Shown here: positions 24,403 through 31,811 of the stretch, piece by piece
Layout: each line of letters opens with the position of its first letter
Position numbering within the stretch: the stretch's first letter is position 1
Assembly (NCBI GenBank): GCA_035530275.1
Contig: DATKVC010000024.1
Coordinates: 62,001 to 126,000 of the forward strand
Direction: 5' to 3'
Origin: CAIJMU01 sp035530275
GTDB lineage: Bacteria > Spirochaetota > Spirochaetia > Treponematales > Rectinemataceae
DNA: 64,000 bases
Translations under genes and position numbers: made by a program
Notes under the pieces: model-generated
Seen by the model: only the letters and a program-made list of their open reading frames with translations
What the model was told of the DNA's origin: nothing
The model's database searches: none

Positions 24403-26275
24403 CCTGTCCTCCCCGTTGTCTCTGTTCGAGGCGTTGGCCCCTGAACATCCTCTCGACGATCGCCACCGGATCGGAGTGATCGTGAACGCTCGATGCCTGT
24501 CGTCTTTTTGATTCCGCTCCATCGCTCACCTTGAGCTCGACCGTGAGTTCTCGGCCCATCGATTCCTTGACCGTGTTCGCCAGGATTCCCAGTTCCGCCC
24601 TGACCACGCCCTCCTCCATCGCGTTGCGGAAGGAGATGACGAGGCGGTCGCCTTCCAAGTTCCAGCCGAGAGAAGCCGCGAGCCCCGATCCGAGAAGGGG
24701 ATTGGATCGACCGACCTTCGCGATCAGGTCGCGACGAAAGGCGGCGAGATCCGGATCGATCCTCGCGACGAACGAGGGCTCGGGGTCGGAGGGCCGCTCC
24801 TCGGGAGCGGAAGAGGGCGGGGCCGGAGAATCCGACGCCTCGGGGTCGCGATGCGATGCTATGACCGGTTCGACTTCGACTCGCGCAGTTCGTTCGACGG
24901 TCGGCTGAACCGGGGCCGTCGGGATGGATGCCTGGGCCTTGAAACCCGCCGCCGCTTTTTCTCCCAAGACCGCCCCGGCCAAACTCGAAAAGGCGTTCGA
25001 AAGCGAAGGCGGCAAGCCCTCGATCAAATCAGGCTTTTTTTTTTCCGCCTGAGGCGTGGTGACCGCCGCAGGGCTTTCAGGACTGGCCCCAAGCCGTGAC
25101 GGCTTCTGTAGCGAAGGCGCGGCAGGCAAGGCGCCGGCACGAAGGGCAGCGACCGCCCTAGCAAGGCTGGAAGGCGAAACGAAGTCCTTGAGGCGACCGA
25201 GGCGCGCGACCGCGAGTTCGAGCTCGAAGCGCGGATTAGGGCTGGCACGGAGATTCCTGTGCAGCTCCAGGAAAAGCCCCAAGCCGCGTTCGATCCGCTC
25301 CGAATCCAGGGCGGCAAGCACGAGGCTCGAGTAGGAGGTGGCAGGGGCGCCGATGAGGCTCTCTCGGCCCATGCCGTTTCCGATGAGGAGGAGGGCCCGA
25401 AGATAGTCGATGGCGTCGATCGCGAACTGCTCCGGCGAGACTCCGGAAGAGAGAAGAGCGTCGAGGGCCTCGAGCGCTCGGGCTGTGCCCCCGGACTGCT
25501 CGTCGACGACCGCCTCGAAAAGACCGTTCATCGCCTCGAGACCGATAAGGCCCAGCTTTTCGCGAATGCCCGCCACCGTAATTCCGCCTTCCGAGAAGGC
25601 GACTACCTGATCGAAGAGGGTGTAGGCATCGCGCAGCGAACCGCCGGATTCCTTCGCGATCCAGAGCAGGGCCGCGTCCTCGGCGCTCACCGAAAGATCG
25701 GCGGCAGCTGAGGCGAGGCGCTCGCGTATCGTGTCGATGGGGATGAGCCTGAAGGCGAACTGCTGGCACCGGCTCTTGATCGTGGCTGGGACCTTGTGAA
25801 GTTCCGTCGTGGCAAATATGAAGATTACGTAGGGGGGCGGTTCCTCGATGGTTTTGAGCAAGGCGTTGAAGGCGCTCATCGAAAGCATGTGGACTTCATC
25901 GATGATATAGACCTTGTAGCGAGCGCTATTCGGCGGAAAGAGCACCTCGTCCTTGATCTGCCGGACACCCTCAACCGAGGTGTTCGAAGCGCCATCGATT
26001 TCGATGACATCGAGGGATGAGCCCGCGGCGATGGAGCGGCAATTGGAGCAGGTCCCGCAAGGCGTCGCGGTCGGACCCTTTTCGCAATTCAGGGCCTTGG
26101 CGAGAATCCGCGCGGTACTCGTCTTGCCGCAACCGCGGGGCCCGGAAAAGAGGTAGGCGTGAGCTATGCGGCCGCTGGCAAGGGATGCCTCGAGGGTCGC
26201 CGACACGAAGTCCTGGCCGGCAAGTTCCTCGAAGCCTTGCGGGCGCTTCCGCGTCGCGGTTATCTCGTAGGGCAT
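24389..26275 (-). CDS. dnaX: DNA polymerase III subunits tau/gamma
   Basis: A 628-residue DnaX. The AAA+ part has Walker A (LFSGPRGCGKTSTARIL), a zinc module with three visible Cys (CGTCSNC), Walker B (VYIIDEVHMLS) and sensor 1 (IFIFATTELHKVPATIKSRCQQF), followed by the clamp-loader collar to ~residue 380, a Pro/Ala-rich linker and a C-terminal tau-specific domain. ATG 26275 is chosen because conserved sequence starts at PYEITATRKRPQGFEELAGQ. At codons 411-414 there is a run of ten A (see separate entry) predicted to give a ~415-residue gamma form. First gene of dnaX-ybaB-recR. Confidence 0.96.
   Translation of the reverse strand: MPYEITATRKRPQGFEELAGQDFVSATLEASLASGRIAHAYLFSGPRGCGKTSTARILAKALNCEKGPTATPCGTCSNCRSIAAGSSLDVIEIDGASNTSVEGVRQIKDEVLFPPNSARYKVYIIDEVHMLSMSAFNALLKTIEEPPPYVIFIFATTELHKVPATIKSRCQQFAFRLIPIDTIRERLASAAADLSVSAEDAALLWIAKESGGSLRDAYTLFDQVVAFSEGGITVAGIREKLGLIGLEAMNGLFEAVVDEQSGGTARALEALDALLSSGVSPEQFAIDAIDYLRALLLIGNGMGRESLIGAPATSYSSLVLAALDSERIERGLGLFLELHRNLRASPNPRFELELAVARLGRLKDFVSPSSLARAVAALRAGALPAAPSLQKPSRLGASPESPAAVTTPQAEKKKPDLIEGLPPSLSNAFSSLAGAVLGEKAAAGFKAQASIPTAPVQPTVERTARVEVEPVIASHRDPEASDSPAPPSSAPEERPSDPEPSFVARIDPDLAAFRRDLIAKVGRSNPLLGSGLAASLGWNLEGDRLVISFRNAMEEGVVRAELGILANTVKESMGRELTVELKVSDGAESKRRQASSVHDHSDPVAIVERMFRGQRLEQRQRGGQDELR
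25035..25044 (-). promoter_or_regulatory. dnaX slippery site (A10) for gamma-subunit production
   Basis: On the minus strand the reading frame is GAA AAA AAA AAG CCT GAT TTG A: ten consecutive A followed by G. Slipping one base back gives GCC TGA, a stop after one codon; slipping forward gives CTG ATT TGA, a stop after two codons. Either translational frameshift or transcriptional slippage therefore truncates DnaX at about residue 415 of 628. E. coli dnaX (A AAA AAG) and Thermus dnaX (A9) use such runs for gamma. A CGCCT/AGGCG inverted repeat sits just 5' of it. Confidence 0.75.
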
Positions 26276-26314
26276 GGGGTGGAAAGTAGCATGAACAGGG
26301 GGGTGGGTAAAGAC

Positions 26315-26434
26315 TCGAACGCCCGAAGCCGGGCGCTCTGCATCACCGCGCCTTCCGCTTACCGTTGCTTCCTTCCGGACCTGGCGGGGTTGGGCGGCGG
26401 CCACGAGCGCAGTGCCCGGCTTCGGGCGTTCGAA
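26315..26434 (-). ncRNA. ffs: Signal recognition particle RNA (4.5S type)
   Basis: The minus strand contains the SRP domain-IV apical loop CAGGTCCGGAAGGAAGCAAC flanked by complementary arms, and the two ends (GAACGCCCGAAGCCGGGC and GCCCGGCTTCGGGCGTTC) pair perfectly to close one long hairpin of about 120 nt. No Alu domain, so it is the short bacterial type. It sits 40 bp upstream of dnaX, the same order (SRP RNA-dnaX-ybaB-recR) as in Bacillus. Confidence 0.93.
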
Positions 26435-26453
26435 GGAACGCCTAGCGGAGAGA

Positions 26454-26598
26454 GGGGGATTCGGTCTTCGTCGTCATCGTCCTGATGACTCCTCAGACCC
26501 GCCTAACGCTGCCGCTAGACTTCGTCCGTCCCTCTTCCGGCCGCATCCTGCGGCCTCTTCCTCGCTTCGCTCGGCGAGGGACTCGGTTCGAATCCCCC
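26454..26598 (-). repeat. tRNA-associated palindromic element, copy A
   Basis: Lies 3' of tRNA-Ser(GGA). In tRNA sense it opens with an inverted T-arm (GGGGGATTCG, from 26598) and closes with a direct copy of the tRNA 3' end: the 21 bp at 26443-26463 equal 26621-26641. Inside: P1 arms GTCCCTC (26582-26576) and GAGGGAC (26534-26528), P3 hairpin GGCCGC-AGGAT-GCGGCC (26555-26539) and P4 hairpin GTCATC-AGGAC-GATGAC (26489-26473). No protein is encoded. Confidence 0.8.
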
Positions 26599-26623
26599 AC
26601 TGCTCGAAAATCGGAAGCCGTAG

Positions 26624-26709
26624 CGGAGAGAGGGGGATTCGAACCCCCGGTGCCTTGTGGGCACGCACGCTTTCCAAGCGTGGACCTTAAACCACTCGGA
26701 CATCTCTCC
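26624..26709 (-). tRNA. tRNA-Ser(GGA)
   Basis: 86 nt with acceptor GGAGAGA/TCTCTCC, discriminator G, anticodon loop CTTGGAAAG (anticodon GGA, codons UCC/UCU), long variable arm (CGTGCCCACAAGGCACC region) and T-arm GGGGGTTCGAATCCCCC. CCA is not encoded. Confidence 0.95.
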
Positions 26710-26749
26710 AAAAGAAAGAACCATTTTTCAATGCGCCTTGAGACAAAAC

Positions 26750-26770
26750 GGGGACTCGAATGAATCCCCC
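26750..26770 (-). repeat. Collapsed remnant of the tRNA-associated element
   Basis: An imperfect palindrome GGGGACTC-GAAT-GAATCCCCC that looks like the two T-arm halves of the element family with the central hairpins lost. 24 bp just after it (26776-26799) recur with two mismatches at 26929-26952, offset 153 bp, pointing to a tandem duplication event around copy B. Confidence 0.5.
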
Positions 26771-26803
26771 TTTCGCTCCGAGAGACAAAAACTGGTTCGC
26801 GTC

Positions 26804-26923
26804 GGGATTCGGTCCTCGTCGCCATCTTCCTGATGGCTTCCTCGGACCCGGCTCGCCCCTCTTTCGACGGCATCCTGCCGTCTCTTCCTCGCTCCGCTCG
26901 GCGAGGGGCTCGCTTCGAATCCC
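26804..26923 (-). repeat. tRNA-associated palindromic element, copy B
   Basis: Lies 3' of tRNA-Ser(CGA). Same build as copy A with different stems: P1 GCCCCTC/GAGGGGC (26909-26903 with 26861-26855), P3 GACGGC-AGGAT-GCCGTC (26882-26866), P4 GCCATC-AGGAA-GATGGC (26837-26821). The direct copy of the tRNA 3' end is degenerate here (GGGATTCG only). Confidence 0.8.
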
Positions 26924-26950
26924 CCTCTCTCCGAGAGACTAAAACTTGTT

Positions 26951-27037
26951 CGGAGAGAGGGGGATTCGAACCCCCGGAACCCTCGCGGGTTCAACGGTTT
27001 TCGAGACCGCCCGATTCAACCGCTCTCGCATCTCTCC
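26951..27037 (-). tRNA. tRNA-Ser(CGA)
   Basis: 87 nt; acceptor GGAGAGA/TCTCTCC, discriminator G, anticodon stem CGGT/ACCG around loop CTCGAAA (anticodon CGA, codon UCG), long variable arm (TTGAACCCGCGAGGGTTC), T-arm GGGGGTTCGAATCCCCC. CCA is not encoded. Confidence 0.95.
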
Positions 27038-27046
27038 AAAAGAAAA

Positions 27047-27120
27047 TGAGGCTAAGTGGATTCGAACCACCGACCTTCAGATCCGCAATCTGATGCTCTA
27101 TCCAGCTGAGCTATAGCCTC
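27047..27120 (-). tRNA. tRNA-Arg(GCG)
   Basis: 74 nt including discriminator A; acceptor GAGGCTA/TAGCCTC, D-stem GCTC/GAGC, anticodon stem TCAGA/TCTGA around loop TTGCGGA, so anticodon GCG (codons CGC/CGU). This is the only non-serine tRNA in the cluster and has no repeat element after it. Most bacteria instead read these codons with ACG edited to ICG. Confidence 0.9.
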
Positions 27121-27178
27121 GTGACGGAGAGGGCTCTTCGTCAGCACCCCCTCAATTTGATTACATACTTCGGAGAGG

Positions 27179-27302
27179 GGGGGATTCGGTCCTCGTCGCC
27201 ATCTTCCTGATGGCTTCCTCGGACCCGCCTCGTCCCTCTTCCGGCGGCATCCTGCCGCCTAATCCTCACTTCGTTCGGCGAGGGACTCGGTTCGAATCCC
27301 CC
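27179..27302 (-). repeat. tRNA-associated palindromic element, copy C
   Basis: Lies 3' of tRNA-Ser(GCT). The 18 bp at 27171-27188 repeat the tRNA 3' end at 27332-27349 exactly. P1 GTCCCTC/GAGGGAC (27286-27280 with 27238-27232), P3 GGCGGC-AGGAT-GCCGCC (27259-27243), P4 GCCATC-AGGAA-GATGGC (27214-27198). Much of its sequence is shared with copy B, but stems P1 and P3 differ and remain paired. Confidence 0.8.
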
Positions 27303-27331
27303 CGCTGCCTAACTATTCAAAGACCTTATTC

Positions 27332-27419
<88 letters not shown>

Positions 27420-27436
27420 AATGCGACCACTTGTCC

Positions 27437-27521
27437 CGGAGCGAGTGGGATTCGAACCCACGGCGCCTCGCGGCGCAACGGTTTTCAAGACCGCCGCATT
27501 CGACCGCTCTGCCATCGCTCC
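27437..27521 (-). tRNA. tRNA-Ser(TGA)
   Basis: 85 nt; acceptor GGAGCGA/TCGCTCC, anticodon loop CTTGAAA (anticodon TGA, codons UCA and by wobble others), variable arm GCGCCGCGAGGCGC, T-arm GTGGGTTCGAATCCCAC, discriminator G. First tRNA of the minus-strand cluster; only 17 bp separate it from tRNA-Ser(GCT), with no repeat element between. Confidence 0.95.
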
Positions 27522-27605
27522 ACAATTCGTGGTGGCACATCCTAAAAGGACGGCTTTCCTTTGTCAATATGTCGCATCGCCTCGTTCCTTCTATGTCACA
27601 AGGAC

Positions 27606-28097
27606 TTATTCGACCAGGTAGCGGCCGATTTCCTTGAGTTCGGCGAGGCGCGAATAGACGGGGGGACGCTCGCCGGCGAGTTCCTTGTCCAAGGAAGCGA
27701 CGCGGACATAGAGCTCGTTCAGTTTGTCGGCGAGGATCTTGAGGTTAGAGGCGAAGTTGTTGACGACCATGTCGCGAAGAATTCGATCGGACTCCGAGAC
27801 GCGGTCAGGCGCCCCAGTCCCGGCCAGAAAGCGAAGATTGGGTTGAATCTGCTTCCGGGCCTGGAAGACAAACCGAGCCATCGCGAGTATCTGCAGATAG
27901 AGCTCATCGAGGTGATATCCTTGGTACCGATAGTCTTCGAGGCGCTCGGTGAAGGACTCGATCTGCGTCCAGGTCGACGACTCGAGGGTCATCGTGGTGA
28001 GGGCCCTACGGGTGAATCGATTGGCGATGTTGGCGTGGTAGTGTTCGGAGATCTTCTCGACACTCGCGAAAATCTCGGGGTTCTTGAGGAGCATCAC
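27606..28097 (-). CDS. Hypothetical helical protein, 163 aa
   Basis: A soluble, mostly helical protein (PEIFASVEKISEHYHANIANRFTRRAL; YHLDELYLQILAMARFVFQARKQI; DRILRDMVVNNFASNLKILADKLNELYVRVASLDKEL) with no recognised domain. The heptad-like pattern near residues 105-140 suggests a coiled coil. It reads towards the tRNA cluster and lies between it and the alpha-galactosidase gene. Two adjacent ATG codons could start it; no good Shine-Dalgarno site. Confidence 0.6.
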   Translation of the reverse strand: MMLLKNPEIFASVEKISEHYHANIANRFTRRALTTMTLESSTWTQIESFTERLEDYRYQGYHLDELYLQILAMARFVFQARKQIQPNLRFLAGTGAPDRVSESDRILRDMVVNNFASNLKILADKLNELYVRVASLDKELAGERPPVYSRLAELKEIGRYLVE

Positions 28098-28169
28098 ACC
28101 AGGAGTATACCTCGCAACGAGAGCTATGCGCCAGCTTCATTGAGAAGCTTTATTGCCGCGGCCCCAAGA

Positions 28170-30026
28170 TCAAGGCGATTTTTCTTCAAAAACGGTGATC
28201 GATCGGCCTTCGACAATCCATCCGCCGGAGATGCGACGGGCATGGAAGGGCAGTTCGGGATCGATGCGCCGAAGTGCCGCATCGGGATCCGTCACCTTTC
28301 TCGGCCTGTCGCCGAGATTGATCCAGCCGGTCATGCGCCCTTGCCTTTCGAAGACGGAAAAGAGGTTGCGACCGATCCGCGTCGCCCCGAATTCGAGTCC
28401 CGCCAGCCTGTCATAGAGGCCTATGACCCTTTTCGTAAAGGCTAGCGCCTGCGGGTCGTCGCCCGTCGACGCATCATCCGAGAACATTACCTGCGAAGCG
28501 AACATCCTCGCCACCGCCGCGATCAATTCCTTTTCCTTTCCCCCGTAGCCCATTCCCTTCGTGCGACAGAAGATGACGTCGGGGTCGTTGACGAAGACAG
28601 AGCCGTCGAGAACAGCGCGTCCGATCGTATGGAGAAGGTTGACCCTGGCCGCCGGCCGACCCTGTCGTCTGACGAGGCGAGCTAGCCAATATTCCCAGGT
28701 CTCCTTAGTGTCCGCTCCAATGCGCATCAAGGGGAGATATCCGTACGAGGATTCGAGGGGAGCACCGCAACCGAGCCAGGCGACGGGTAGGCCATTCCGG
28801 TTGAGCGAATGTCGAGTTATACGCGAGAGGATGCGCTCGTAATGCTGCCAGGCGGCGCCACCCTCGCGGCGCTCCCCCTCGAGGAGACCGGCATAGAGGA
28901 AATCGAGCTTGATATAGCGATAGCCCCATTCCTCCACAATCGTCTCGATGAGCGACTCGATCCAATCGGCGGCATCGCGATTCGAAAGGTCCCAGGCGTA
29001 AAAATCGCCGGTCCACATATTGTTCCATCCCGCGACCACGGGGCGTCCTTTCGCGTCGCGGAGGAGCCAATCGGAATGCTCGGCCGCGGCTCGGCTGCCG
29101 CTTTCGGCGATAAACGGGGCAATCCACAGGCCGGGGACCAGCCCTCTCGCTTCGATTCCCCGTGCCAGGGCCGCCATGCCCCCGGGGAATTTCTCCGGAT
29201 GAGCCGACCAGTCGCCCACGGCCTCTTCCCAACCGTCGTCGATCTGGAAAATCGCCGGTTTGCCCCTCCGGATATAATAAGCATTGATAAGATTATCGCC
29301 CGATGTGAGGGAATCGAGGTCGGACAGGATCACCTTTTCTGAGATCGACGTGTAATGATTGTACCAGGACTCGTATCCGCCGGGGACGAGGCCGGCCGAG
29401 GACCCGAGAAAATCCAGCCTCGCGAAACGGTCGTCCTCGCCGAAGAGCCGCCCGAAAAGATCGCGTTCGGCGAAAACGCCTGCGCATCGAGCGACAGCGA
29501 GTCTCGCGACGGTCTCCCCTTCCCGGAATTCCATACCCCGCGCCTGGATCTCCACGGAAAGCGCGAGGGTTCGTCGGTCGATCCTGAAGGCGACGGGCGC
29601 CCCCCTCCCGAGCTCTTCGGCTCCGAGGGAAATTACGAGGATTCGGTCATCTCCCGCGCGTATGCGTGTGAAGAAATGCGAAAGGACTTCACCCCTGGCC
29701 TCGCGTGGACCGGGACGCAGATCTTCGGCATTGAGCCCCTCGATCAGAATGGCTGGCGGCACTCGTTCGCTCGCGGTCAGTTCGCCGGCGAAGGACCAGG
29801 ACTGCCAGCCGTTCGAAAAGACGAAGCGCGAACGCGTATCGGAAAAGGCGTGCAGTCCCTCCTCGTCGAACCCGAGCAGCGAAGACAGTTCCCCGAAATC
29901 GATGGAGAGAAGATCGACGACTATCTCGGAAGCCCGGAAGGCCCCGGCGGCGGCGATCGTCAATTCGATTTCGCCCGAAGCGAACTTTTTTCCGATGGAG
30001 GCTTTGAATCGACTATCGACGAGCAC
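28170..30026 (-). CDS. GH36-type alpha-galactosidase
   Basis: A 618-residue protein: N-terminal beta-sandwich with FSNGWQSWSFAGEL, then a TIM barrel with PGGYESWYNHYTSISEKVI, IFQIDDGWEEAVGDW, FPGGMAALARGIEARGLVPGLWIAPFI, WGYRYIKLDFLYAG (Asp nucleophile in KxD), SSYGYLPLMRIGADTKETW (acid/base Asp) and a C-terminal beta domain. GH36 enzymes release alpha-galactose from melibiose or raffinose-type sugars. No signal peptide, so it acts in the cytoplasm on imported sugar; no sugar transporter is adjacent. It diverges from pth across 72 bp. Confidence 0.83.
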   Translation of the reverse strand: MLVDSRFKASIGKKFASGEIELTIAAAGAFRASEIVVDLLSIDFGELSSLLGFDEEGLHAFSDTRSRFVFSNGWQSWSFAGELTASERVPPAILIEGLNAEDLRPGPREARGEVLSHFFTRIRAGDDRILVISLGAEELGRGAPVAFRIDRRTLALSVEIQARGMEFREGETVARLAVARCAGVFAERDLFGRLFGEDDRFARLDFLGSSAGLVPGGYESWYNHYTSISEKVILSDLDSLTSGDNLINAYYIRRGKPAIFQIDDGWEEAVGDWSAHPEKFPGGMAALARGIEARGLVPGLWIAPFIAESGSRAAAEHSDWLLRDAKGRPVVAGWNNMWTGDFYAWDLSNRDAADWIESLIETIVEEWGYRYIKLDFLYAGLLEGERREGGAAWQHYERILSRITRHSLNRNGLPVAWLGCGAPLESSYGYLPLMRIGADTKETWEYWLARLVRRQGRPAARVNLLHTIGRAVLDGSVFVNDPDVIFCRTKGMGYGGKEKELIAAVARMFASQVMFSDDASTGDDPQALAFTKRVIGLYDRLAGLEFGATRIGRNLFSVFERQGRMTGWINLGDRPRKVTDPDAALRRIDPELPFHARRISGGWIVEGRSITVFEEKSP

Positions 30027-30098
30027 GCAGACCCCCCGACCGACGCGTTGCGGACAGACTCAACATGAAGGGAAATTCCAGTATATCATCCCCTTCCC

Positions 30099-30680
30099 AT
30101 GATTCGTCTGTACGCCTTTCTCGGCAACCATGGCCGCGAATATCGCGGCAATCGGCACAATGTCGCCTGGCATTTTCTCGAAAGCCTCCCCATGCACGGC
30201 GACCTTCGCTGGGAGCGCAAATTCAAGGGTCGCTATGCGCAATGGGAGGGACCTGCGGGGCGCCTCTGGTTCCTGATGCCGGAGACCTACATGAATCTTT
30301 CCGGCGACTCGGCGGCCGAGCTGATGCGCTTTTTCCAGATAGGCGCCGATGAGATTCTCGCCGTGCACGACGAATTGGAGCTGCCCTTCGGAACCTTCGG
30401 ATTCAAGATGGGCGGGGGCCTCGGCGGACACAACGGTCTTCGGTCCCTCGAGGCGCGACTCAGGACCCGCGACTTCGCGCGACTTCGCTTCGGCATCGGA
30501 CGTCCCGACCATGATGACATCGCGGGCTATGTCCTGTCGGATTTCACCAAGCAAGAGCGGGAGGACCTGGCAAACACGATATTTCCGAAGGCTGCGGGGG
30601 CCCTCGATACCTGCCTCAAGGAGGGCTTCGAGACGGCCCTCGCGAAGTATCCCAAGATACGCGCGCTCGAGGGACAATAG
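30099..30680 (+). CDS. pth: Peptidyl-tRNA hydrolase
   Basis: A 193-residue Pth with the active-site set: AFLGNHGREYRGNRHNVAW (catalytic His in RHN), PETYMNLSGDS (substrate-binding Asn), LAVHDELELPFGTFGFKMGGGLGGHNGLRSLE (catalytic Asp in HDEL, Asn in GHNG) and FARLRFGIGRPD. It frees tRNA from peptidyl-tRNAs dropped by the ribosome. Slightly unusual: FLGNHGREY in place of GLGNPGxxY. Monocistronic, ending in paired hairpins. Confidence 0.95.
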   Translation: MIRLYAFLGNHGREYRGNRHNVAWHFLESLPMHGDLRWERKFKGRYAQWEGPAGRLWFLMPETYMNLSGDSAAELMRFFQIGADEILAVHDELELPFGTFGFKMGGGLGGHNGLRSLEARLRTRDFARLRFGIGRPDHDDIAGYVLSDFTKQEREDLANTIFPKAAGALDTCLKEGFETALAKYPKIRALEGQ

Positions 30681-30687
30681 CTTAAGA

Positions 30688-30729
30688 CGGGCCGAGTCCT
30701 CGGCCCGCCCCGCTTGTCACGAAGCGGGG
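30688..30729. terminator. Tandem hairpins between convergent pth and Ldh-family gene
   Basis: CGGGCCGAG/CTCGGCCCG (30688-30707, two-base loop) is followed at once by CCCCGCTT/AAGCGGGG (30708-30729), the second covering the stop codon of the minus-strand gene. No U-run; likely bidirectional. Confidence 0.6.
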
Positions 30730-31751
30730 CGATCCTGCGCGAAGGCGCGGATTTCCTCCAATAATTCCCTTCTCAAGGGCAGGCCTCGCGCCTCGTTCTC
30801 GCGGCGAATCGAAAGCCGGCTCTCGCCGGGGAAGCGGACGGCGCGCGAGGCGTCGGTAGGAGTCGATCCGTGGACCCTTTCCTCCATCTCGGCCACGACA
30901 GCCTCGAGTTCGGAGGAAGACGAAAACTTGGAGAGGTCGAAGGCGACGAAAACCTGGGATAGGCCGTATTCGCCCTCGCGTTTGCCCACGCCGCCCACGG
31001 AATCGCCCCCGGACAACATGGCGGCGAGGAGATCGAGGACGATGGAAAGCCCCGAGCCCTTCCAAAAGCCCGTCGCCAGGGGCCGCCTGGTCGCGAGGAT
31101 GGCGGAGGGGTCTCTGGTCAACCGGCCTTCTCCATTCCAGCCCCCCTCGACCGGCAACTCCTCGCCGCGAAGGGCCGCGGCCTCCAGCTTTCCGTAGGAG
31201 AACTGTGACATCGCCATGTCGAGGAGGACGGGACCGCCCGATCTAGGGAGTGCGACGACGAGGGGATTGTTGCCCAAAACCGCTTCGATCCCGCCCCAGG
31301 GGGGAAGATTCGGCGTCGTGTTGGTCCAGCACATCGCGGCAAAGCCCGCCTCGGCGATGCGAAGGCCGTACTGACCGCCTCGCATCCAATGGTTGGTGTT
31401 CGCGAGGGCGACGCAACCGACACCATGGCTTCGAGCGAGTTCGACCGCCCGGTCCGCCATCGCGAGGGCGTTCAGATTGCCGGGGCCGAGGTTCCCGTCC
31501 CAGCGCTCGAGCGCTCCAGCCGAGGCGACAAGCCGGGGGACAGCCATGGGCCTCACCCACCCAGCGTCGATCCAGCGGATAAAGCGAGGGAAACGCTCCA
31601 GGCCATGGGTATACACGCCATCGAGTGTCGCCTCCACAAAGAGTGCGGCGCAATCGGCCGCACTCTTCTCCGAAAACCCCCGCCCGACAAGTACGGAAGC
31701 GAGGAGGCCGCGCAATTCCTCGGCTTGTACCCTGTCGAAATCGATAGTCAT
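30717..31751 (-). CDS. Malate/L-lactate dehydrogenase (LDH2/YlbC-DlgD) family oxidoreductase
   Basis: A 344-residue NAD(P)-dependent oxidoreductase of the non-Rossmann Ldh family: FVEATLDGVYTHGLERFPRFI (catalytic His in THG), LNALAMADRAVELARSHGVGCVALANTNHWMRGGQYGLRIAEAGF, CWTNTTPNLPPWGGIEAVLGNNPLVVALPR, DMAMSQFSYGKLEAAALRGEELP, FWKGSGLSIVLDLLAAMLSGGDSVG. Relatives reduce 2-keto acids such as 2,3-diketogulonate, oxaloacetate or ureidoglycolate. The substrate cannot be told from the sequence. It follows era by ~60 bp on the same strand. Confidence 0.85.
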   Translation of the reverse strand: MTIDFDRVQAEELRGLLASVLVGRGFSEKSAADCAALFVEATLDGVYTHGLERFPRFIRWIDAGWVRPMAVPRLVASAGALERWDGNLGPGNLNALAMADRAVELARSHGVGCVALANTNHWMRGGQYGLRIAEAGFAAMCWTNTTPNLPPWGGIEAVLGNNPLVVALPRSGGPVLLDMAMSQFSYGKLEAAALRGEELPVEGGWNGEGRLTRDPSAILATRRPLATGFWKGSGLSIVLDLLAAMLSGGDSVGGVGKREGEYGLSQVFVAFDLSKFSSSSELEAVVAEMEERVHGSTPTDASRAVRFPGESRLSIRRENEARGLPLRRELLEEIRAFAQDRPAS

Positions 31752-31811
31752 CCGGGCGCCTTGTTCCCTTTCGTCATACTACGTACCTTCCAATCACGGC
31801 CGTCGACGAAA

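Noticed and set aside
26581..26602. Extra tRNA or tRNA pseudogene on the plus strand (GGTTCGAATCCCCC)
   Set aside because: No acceptor, D- or anticodon arm accompanies it; it is the inverted arm of element A.
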